From positions 1 through 64,000 of the forward strand of contig CAZYAD010000002.1 in assembly GCA_964646225.1 (NCBI GenBank): a stretch of 64,000 nt of DNA, given 5' to 3'. The notes under the pieces are model-generated. The model ran no database searches. It saw only the letters and a program-made list of their open reading frames with translations, and was not told the origin of the DNA. Made by a program: the position numbers and the translations under genes. Shown here piece after piece: positions 58,778 through 64,000 of the stretch. The stretch comes from UBA4644 sp964646225. Its GTDB lineage: Bacteria > Bacillota > Clostridia > Oscillospirales > Butyricicoccaceae. The number at the start of each line of letters is the position of its first letter. Within the stretch, counting starts at the first letter, position 1.

Positions 58778-60529
58778 ATGGAACAGCATCTTGCCCTGTA
58801 CCGCAAATGGCGGCCCATGACCTTTGACGATGTGTACGGTCAGGAGCATGTCACCGGCGCACTGCGCAGTCAGGTGGCGGCGGGCCGCACCAGCCATGCC
58901 TATCTGTTTACCGGCACCCGGGGCACGGGAAAGACCACCTGTGCCAAGCTGCTGGCCCGGGCGGTGTGCTGTGAGAGCCCAGTGAACGGCAGCCCCTGCA
59001 ACCGCTGCGCTGCCTGCCGCGCGATCCTGGAGGATTCGGCGCTGGATGTCAGCGAGATCGACGCCGCCTCCAACAACGGCGTGGACAATATCCGGGATAT
59101 CCGGGAGGAGGCGGTGTTTTCCCCCACCTCTCTGAAAAAGCGGGTCTATATCATTGATGAGGTGCATATGCTGTCGCCCGGGGCCTTTAATGCCCTGCTG
59201 AAGACCCTGGAGGAGCCCCCGGGACATGTGCTGTTTATTCTGGCCACCACCGAGATCCACAAGGTGCCGGCAACCATCCTTTCCCGCTGCCAGCGGTATG
59301 ATTTCCGCCGCATTCCGCCGGAGATCATCGCCGCGCGGCTGAACCAGATCGCCGCAGAGGAGGGTTTTGTGCTGGAAAGCGCCGCTGCCCGGCTGCTGGC
59401 CCGGCTGGGAGACGGCTCCATGCGGGACGCCATCTCGCTGCTGGATCGTTCGGTCTCGGCCGACGGGCGGATCGACCTGGAGCGGGTCACCGAGGCGCTG
59501 GGCGTGCCCTCTGCCGAGACGGTGCTGCGGCTCTATCAGGCCATCGCTGCCGGAGACGGCGCACAGGCGCTGGAGCTTTTTACCGACTGCTATCTGGAGG
59601 GGCGGGATATCGTTTCCCTCTTTGACCAGCTGCTGTCCCTGCTGCGGGATCTGTATATCCTCCGGTACACCGGGAGGCAGGAGTATCTGATGAGCGCTTC
59701 GGCAGCCGATCCTGCCGCGCTGGCAGCGCTGGCACAGCAGGCTGACGGGCCGACGCTGGAGTATTTTGTCAGCTGTGTCAGCGAGCTGCTGACCCGTCTG
59801 ACCCGGACTGCCATTAAGCGCACCGATGGAGAGATGTGTCTGTTGAAAATGTGTCTGCGGCATGGGGCGCAGGCCGCGCCTGCGGCACCGGTCGCCGCTG
59901 CCGCTGCCGTTTCTGCGGCAGCTCCCGCTGCCCCGGCGGCACGCCCGGCCGCCCGTCCGGCGGAAAAGCCCGCCTCCGCACCGGCTGCACCGGAGGAGGA
60001 GGAAGGGCCGCCGCCCTTTTCCGATCAGGATATGCCGCCCTGGGAGACCGGGGATTATGAGCAGGTTCCGCCCAGGTCCGCACCTGCGGCACCGGCACCT
60101 GCGGCACTAAGACCGGTGCCGGTATCGAGGCCCGCCCCCGAGGTTCGGGAGGCCCCGCCCCGGCGCAGCGCGGCTCCGGCTGCTGTGGGCGATCCTGCCG
60201 TGCGGGAGCAGTTTCTGGCGGTGGCTGCCAGCCGCGTCAGCGGCGCGGTGCGCACCTATCTGAAGCTGGCTGACATGGAGGTGCGGGACGGCGTCCTGCA
60301 CATTGCCTGCCGGGAGGAGAGCATGCTGTTTATGAAGAAGCCCGCCGTTCAGGAGGTGCTGAACGAGGCCGCAGGGGCCTGCGGCTATACCTCTGTACGG
60401 GTGCGCAAGCAGGGCGAGCCTCTGCCGGGGGCACCGGCATCCGCGCCGGCCAGGGACTCGGCTTCGGCTGCCGACCCCATGGCAGATATTCTGGCCCGCG
60501 CCCGGGCATTGGGCGTGGATGTAACATAA
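58778..60529 (+). CDS. dnaX: DNA polymerase III subunit gamma/tau
   Basis: A 583-residue clamp-loader ATPase. Walker A FTGTRGTGKTTCAKLL, zinc site with four Cys (CCESPVNGSPCNRCAAC), Walker B VYIIDEVHMLSP and sensor 1 FILATTEIHKVP in the AAA domain; then an Ala/Pro-rich linker (residues about 375-490) and a C-terminal tau-like domain that starts at REQFLAVAASRVSG. No A-rich slippery site is evident, so a shorter gamma form may not be made. RBS AAAGGAGG, 28 nt behind the SRP RNA. Confidence 0.97.
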   Translation: MEQHLALYRKWRPMTFDDVYGQEHVTGALRSQVAAGRTSHAYLFTGTRGTGKTTCAKLLARAVCCESPVNGSPCNRCAACRAILEDSALDVSEIDAASNNGVDNIRDIREEAVFSPTSLKKRVYIIDEVHMLSPGAFNALLKTLEEPPGHVLFILATTEIHKVPATILSRCQRYDFRRIPPEIIAARLNQIAAEEGFVLESAAARLLARLGDGSMRDAISLLDRSVSADGRIDLERVTEALGVPSAETVLRLYQAIAAGDGAQALELFTDCYLEGRDIVSLFDQLLSLLRDLYILRYTGRQEYLMSASAADPAALAALAQQADGPTLEYFVSCVSELLTRLTRTAIKRTDGEMCLLKMCLRHGAQAAPAAPVAAAAAVSAAAPAAPAARPAARPAEKPASAPAAPEEEEGPPPFSDQDMPPWETGDYEQVPPRSAPAAPAPAALRPVPVSRPAPEVREAPPRRSAAPAAVGDPAVREQFLAVAASRVSGAVRTYLKLADMEVRDGVLHIACREESMLFMKKPAVQEVLNEAAGACGYTSVRVRKQGEPLPGAPASAPARDSASAADPMADILARARALGVDVT

Positions 60530-60563
60530 TCAATCAAAATCAGATCATAAAGGAGAAACACCT

Positions 60564-60893
60564 ATGAAACCCGGAAGAATGATCCCCGGCGGCATGAATA
60601 TGCAGGCCATGATGAAGCAGGCCCAGAAATTGCAGAACGAAATGATGAAGAAGCAGGAAGAACTGGAAAAGATGGAGTTCATCGCCTCTGCCGGAGGCGG
60701 CGTGGTCACCGCCACTGTGGTGGCCAAGCAGATCACCGCGCTGACCATCAAGCCCGAGGCGGTGGATCCGGAGGATGTGGAGATGCTCACTGATCTGGTG
60801 ATCACCGCCGTCAACGACGCCCTGCGCCAGTGCGAGGAAACCACCAGCCGGGAGATGCAGAAGCTCACCGGCGGCATGAACATGGGCTTCTGA
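60564..60893 (+). CDS. ebfC: YbaB/EbfC nucleoid-associated protein
   Basis: A 109-residue DNA-binding dimer. KQAQKLQNEMMKKQEELEKM coiled-coil and GGGVVTATVVAKQITALTIK are typical, with DLVITAVNDALRQCEETTSR at the end. It lies between dnaX and recR as in most bacteria; its 3' end is 1 base from recR. RBS AAAGGAG. Confidence 0.97.
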   Translation: MKPGRMIPGGMNMQAMMKQAQKLQNEMMKKQEELEKMEFIASAGGGVVTATVVAKQITALTIKPEAVDPEDVEMLTDLVITAVNDALRQCEETTSREMQKLTGGMNMGF

Positions 60894-60894
60894 T

Positions 60895-61494
60895 ATGCAG
60901 TATTACGCCGCGCCGCTGGAGGCTCTCATCGAGCAGTTCCAGCGTCTGCCGGGCATCGGGAGAAAGTCGGCCCAGCGGCTGGCCTTTCATGTGCTCAGCC
61001 TGCCGGAGGGCGGCGCTGAGGAGTTCGCTCAGGCCATTCTGGATGCCCGGGGCTCCATCCACACCTGCCGGGTGTGCCAGAACCTGACCGAGGGCGAGCT
61101 GTGTCCCATCTGCGCCGATCCGCGGCGGGATGCCACCACCATCTGCGTGGTCACCGATCCCAAGGATCTCATCGCCATCGAGCGCACCCGGGAGTATCAC
61201 GGGCTGTATCATGTGCTCCATGGGGTGATCTCGCCCCTGAACGATGTGGGGCCGGAGCAGCTGAAGATCCGGGAGCTGCTGCAGCGGGTGGCCGACAGCG
61301 ATGTGCAGGAGGTCATCATGGCCACCAACCCGGACACCGAGGGCGAGACCACCGCTCTGTACCTCACACGCCTGCTGAAGCCCTTTCAGGTCCGGGTCAC
61401 CCGCCTGGCCTATGGCGTGCCGGTGGGAGGACATCTGGAATTCTCTGACGAGGTCACGCTGACCCGCGCCCTGGAGGGACGGCGGGAGATTTAA
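60895..61494 (+). CDS. recR: Recombination protein RecR
   Basis: A 199-residue DNA-binding clamp that loads RecA with RecO. An N-terminal helix-hairpin-helix (RLPGIGRKSAQRLAFHVL), a C4 zinc finger (HTCRVCQNLTEGELCPIC), a Toprim domain (CVVTDPKDLIAIERT) and a Walker B-like LTRLAYGVPVGGHLEF. Length is standard. It follows ebfC after one base, and a pyridoxamine kinase gene starts 15 bp later. Confidence 0.97.
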   Translation: MQYYAAPLEALIEQFQRLPGIGRKSAQRLAFHVLSLPEGGAEEFAQAILDARGSIHTCRVCQNLTEGELCPICADPRRDATTICVVTDPKDLIAIERTREYHGLYHVLHGVISPLNDVGPEQLKIRELLQRVADSDVQEVIMATNPDTEGETTALYLTRLLKPFQVRVTRLAYGVPVGGHLEFSDEVTLTRALEGRREI

Positions 61495-61509
61495 CGAAGG
61501 AAGATCCCC

Positions 61510-62361
61510 ATGAACAAGGACCATACCCCCCGCGTGGCGGCCATCCACGACCTGTCCGGTCTGGGCCGCTGCTCTCTGACAGTGGCGCTGCCGGTGCTTT
61601 CGGTGATGGGCTGCCAGTGCGCCCCGCTGCCCACCGCCGTGCTGTCCAGTCAGACCGGCGGCGCTACCGGCTACACCTTTTTGGACATGACCGACCAGAT
61701 GGAGCCCATCGCCCGCCACTGGAAGGCGGTGGATGCCCGGTTTGACGGCATTTACACCGGTTTTTTGGGCAGCGACCGGCAGATCGGGCTGGTAGAGCGG
61801 TTTTTTGACGAGTTTGCCCGTCCAGACACCCTGCTGTTGGTGGATCCCGTCATGGGAGACGACGGCGCGGCCTATGCCACCTATGGCCCGGAGCTGATCG
61901 CCGGGATGAGGCATCTGGCCCGGCGGGCCCATGTGATTACCCCAAACGCCACCGAGGCCGCCTTTTTGCTGGGGCTGCCCGGCGACGCTATCCGCACCGG
62001 CACGCTTTCTGCCGAGGAGGCGGTGCGCCGACTCAGCATGGAGGGCCGCCGTTCGGTGGTGCTCACCGGCTATCGTCGTGGGGACAACACCGGCTCTCTT
62101 TGTCTGGACGCTGCCGACGGCACCCTGCATCTCACCGAAAATCCCTGCGTGGAGGTGTCCTTCCCCGGCACCGGCGACCTGTTCGCCAGTGTGCTGTGCG
62201 GTGGGCTGATGCAGGGGCGATCCCTGCCGGAGAGCGCCGCGCTGGCGGAAAATTTTGTCCATGGCTGCATCCTTCGCACCTGGGAGCGGGGGCTGCCCCG
62301 GTTCCACGGGGTGGATTTTGAGCCGCTGCTGGGACAGCTGCTGGACAACACCAGGAACTGA
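61510..62361 (+). CDS. Pyridoxamine kinase (PdxY/ThiD-like ribokinase family)
   Basis: A 283-residue sugar/vitamin kinase. The N-terminus RVAAIHDLSGLGRCSLTVAL, DPVMGDDGAAYATYGPEL, VITPNATEAAFLLG and FPGTGDLFASVLCGGLMQG (catalytic Asp in GTGD) fit the PdxY/PdxK branch that phosphorylates pyridoxal, pyridoxamine or pyridoxine to salvage vitamin B6. Close clostridial relatives are annotated pyridoxamine kinase. The start at 61510 follows GAAGGAAG. Last gene before a terminator. Confidence 0.9.
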   Translation: MNKDHTPRVAAIHDLSGLGRCSLTVALPVLSVMGCQCAPLPTAVLSSQTGGATGYTFLDMTDQMEPIARHWKAVDARFDGIYTGFLGSDRQIGLVERFFDEFARPDTLLLVDPVMGDDGAAYATYGPELIAGMRHLARRAHVITPNATEAAFLLGLPGDAIRTGTLSAEEAVRRLSMEGRRSVVLTGYRRGDNTGSLCLDAADGTLHLTENPCVEVSFPGTGDLFASVLCGGLMQGRSLPESAALAENFVHGCILRTWERGLPRFHGVDFEPLLGQLLDNTRN

Positions 62362-62373
62362 AAACAGGAAAAG

Positions 62374-62415
62374 CAAGGCCGTGCATCGAAGGATGCACGG
62401 CCTTGAGGCTTTTTT
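62374..62415 (+). terminator. Terminator after the pyridoxamine kinase gene
   Basis: CAAGGCCGTGCATC pairs with GATGCACGGCCTTG around GAAG and is followed by AGGCTTTTTT. Confidence 0.9.
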
Positions 62416-62487
62416 GGGGGATATTTTCCCGGAAGGGCGCTCTCTAAGGGAGGGCCAGGGGACGCGGTCTGAGGAGTGCCTGGGCGG

Positions 62488-63816
62488 TCAGCTGCCGGAG
62501 ACCATCAGGCCCTTCAGCAGAAGGGAGGGAGCGGCCACCACGCTGCCCTGGGGGATGCCAAGCCACAGGTCGGAGCCCACGGCCTGCACCTCCTTCAGCA
62601 GGGTGAAGAAATTGCCCGCCACGGTGATCTGCTCTACCGGACGCAGGGCGCCGTCCTTTTGCAGCCAGCCGCCGGCCAGCAGAGAAAAGTCACCGGAGAT
62701 GGGATCCAGACCGGCGTGCAGGCCGGAAATATCCCGGATCACCAGACCGTCGCCCAGCTGCGCCAGCAGCTGCTCATAGCTGCATTCGCCGGGCTCGATG
62801 AAGAAGTTGGAGGGGGCCACGCCCACGGGAGAGGCCGTGGAGGCCCGGCCGCCGTTGGAGGTGGAGGCACAGCCGGCCTTTGCGGCGGTCTTCAGATTGT
62901 GCAGCAGAGTGCGCAGCACGCCGTTTTCCACCACCTGGGTGCGAACCGAGGGCACGCCCTCGTCGTCAAAGGGGCGGGGATTGGCCGCCAGCAGGGGATC
63001 GTCCACCATGCTGACGCAGGGAGCGGCGATGGTCTGGCCCACCTTGTCCGCCAGCAGGGAAAGGCCCTTTTGGGCGGCCTCGCCGGAGAACAGGGAGAAG
63101 AAGCCGCCCAACAGGTCGGCTGCGGCGTGCTTTTCCAGCAGCACGGGATATTCGCCGGAGGGAACGGTGGAGGCACCGAATTTGCGGGCGGCATCGGCAG
63201 CAGCCTCGCGGGCGCAGCCGTCCAGATCAAACACATCCTTCCCGGTGCGGAAGGCGATGCCGTCCTGCATCTTCTCCCCCTCGGTGAGCACGGGGCTGGT
63301 ATAGCACAGGGAGATGCCCTCATCCCGGCTGGCCCGCAGGCCCAGGGTGTTGGCGATATAGGTCTGGCCGGCGGTAAAGGTCACCTGATTGCCCGCCACG
63401 CGGGAGGCACGGGGATCGGCGGCCAGCGCCTTTTTCTCCAGCTCCATGGCCAGCTCGATGCGCTGCGCGTCGCTCATGTCGGAGAGGGGGCTTTCCGGCC
63501 GGACAACGGAGGGGTACTCCGCCGGGCCCTGCATGGGGTGAACATCGGTGCTCTCAGTGGCGCGGGCATTGTCCATAGCCCGCTCTACCAGCGCCTCGGG
63601 CTCCTCCAACAGCTCGGTATAGGCATAGCCGTTTTTGCCCTCCAGATCCACACGGATGGACAGGCCCAGACTGCGGCTGACGCTGTAGCTGTCGATCTTC
63701 TGCTCCATGACCTCCACCGAGAACTCCTGCCCCTCCTGGGCATAGACCTCGGCGGCGGCGCAGCCCTTTTCCAGTGCGCAGGCCAGCAGTGCGTCGCGAT
63801 AAGCTTCGTAAGTCAT
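62488..63816 (-). CDS. pmbA: TldE/PmbA family metalloprotease-like protein
   Basis: A 442-residue subunit of the TldD/TldE protease, a heterodimer that cleaves unfolded peptides and processes microcin or other RiPP precursors. EVYAQEGQEFSVEVMEQKID, LGLSIRVDLEGKNGYAYTE, VSMVDDPLLAANPRPFDDEG and GLVIRDISGLHAGLDPISG are family-typical; the metal site is on the TldD partner. It starts one base after the tldD stop codon, on the same strand, with GGGAGGT. RBS and spacing support ATG at 63816 over farther upstream. Confidence 0.93.
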   Translation of the reverse strand: MTYEAYRDALLACALEKGCAAAEVYAQEGQEFSVEVMEQKIDSYSVSRSLGLSIRVDLEGKNGYAYTELLEEPEALVERAMDNARATESTDVHPMQGPAEYPSVVRPESPLSDMSDAQRIELAMELEKKALAADPRASRVAGNQVTFTAGQTYIANTLGLRASRDEGISLCYTSPVLTEGEKMQDGIAFRTGKDVFDLDGCAREAAADAARKFGASTVPSGEYPVLLEKHAAADLLGGFFSLFSGEAAQKGLSLLADKVGQTIAAPCVSMVDDPLLAANPRPFDDEGVPSVRTQVVENGVLRTLLHNLKTAAKAGCASTSNGGRASTASPVGVAPSNFFIEPGECSYEQLLAQLGDGLVIRDISGLHAGLDPISGDFSLLAGGWLQKDGALRPVEQITVAGNFFTLLKEVQAVGSDLWLGIPQGSVVAAPSLLLKGLMVSGS

Positions 63817-63817
63817 A

Positions 63818-64000
63818 TTATAAGGCACCTCCCTTGCCGCCAACGATGATGGAAGAAACACGGATGCGGGGCTGGCCCACATTGGTGGGCACGCTGCCCG
63901 ACATGGAGCCGCACATACCCGGGGCCATCCACATCTCCCGGCCCACCCGGTCGATGTTCATCAGCACCTCGTGGCCCTTGCCGATCAGGGTGGCACCGCG
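63818..64000 (-). CDS. tldD: TldD family metalloprotease, C-terminal fragment
   Basis: The last 60 residues of the catalytic subunit, which runs off the right edge. The sequence GMCGSMSGSVPTNVGQPRIR followed by VSSIIVGG is the conserved C-terminus of TldD; the invariant cysteine of this segment binds the zinc. It is separated by one base from pmbA and so is the upstream gene of a two-gene operon. The HExxxH metal motif lies outside the window. Confidence 0.92.
   Translation of the reverse strand, partial: RGATLIGKGHEVLMNIDRVGREMWMAPGMCGSMSGSVPTNVGQPRIRVSSIIVGGKGGAL

Overview
The window reads as a chromosome segment of a GC-rich, strictly anaerobic, endospore-forming Clostridia, most like the gut Oscillospiraceae (Flavonifractor, Intestinimonas or Oscillibacter type; family-level inference). 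The reasons are a glycine reductase operon with in-frame UGA selenocysteine codons, a butyrate kinase/phosphate butyryltransferase pair, spoVA sporulation genes, T-box, glycine and L10-leader regulatory RNAs, and a Gram-positive style gene order (rpmG-secE-nusG-rplK-rplA-rplJ-rplL; SRP RNA-dnaX-ebfC-recR). I see no phage, CRISPR array or insertion sequence. One 100-N scaffold gap lies at 24422-24521.

Layout: 1-8.7 kb carries a MATE efflux gene behind a structured leader, thrS behind a T-box, a polysaccharide deacetylase, a CmpB-type membrane protein, an S-layer-homology protein and secA. 8.8-18.2 kb has a deformylase/flavodoxin-ferredoxin pair, an ornithine-racemase-like gene, a lipoprotein-ybaK cluster, a GntR regulator, a D,D-carboxypeptidase, a HhH lipoprotein, a VanW protein, a GNAT protein and tdk. 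18.2-31.3 kb has tRNA-Gly(CCC), a HAD phosphatase, ptb and buk, an ECF sigma/putative anti-sigma pair, an MBOAT/DHHW acetylation pair, a serine beta-lactamase-like hydrolase, spoVAC-AD-AE and a selenium/sulfur module (yedE, tusA-like, DUF3343) divergent from a class V aminotransferase.

32.8-41.6 kb is the metabolic core: a tandem glycine riboswitch, then grdX-grdE-grdB(Sec)-trxB-trxA-grdA(Sec)-grdC-grdD and a 96-residue unknown. Glycine is sensed by the RNA, reduced to acetyl phosphate by the Grd complex, and the electrons arrive through TrxB/TrxA. The neighbouring yedE/tusA/DUF3343/desulfurase genes plausibly supply selenium for the two selenoproteins. 

41.7-64 kb holds a SpoVB/MurJ-like flippase, a membrane protein/XRE/lipoprotein module, a membrane dipeptidase, DUF554, the ribosomal and transcription/translocation cluster, nnrD, pduL, alanine racemase, a DUF4392-DUF1445 fusion related to D-glutamate cyclase, SRP RNA-dnaX-ebfC-recR, a pyridoxamine kinase and the tldD/pmbA pair. 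Two interspersed repeat families occur in noncoding DNA; both meet at the 3' end of nnrD and appear to have supplied its C-terminal tail.

I did not find a clearly novel multi-gene system. The best candidates for follow-up are the repeat-extended nnrD, the unknown protein closing the grd operon, the domain-swapped D-glutamate-cyclase-like protein, the autoregulated-looking membrane/XRE module, and the structured intergenic between grdA and grdC.
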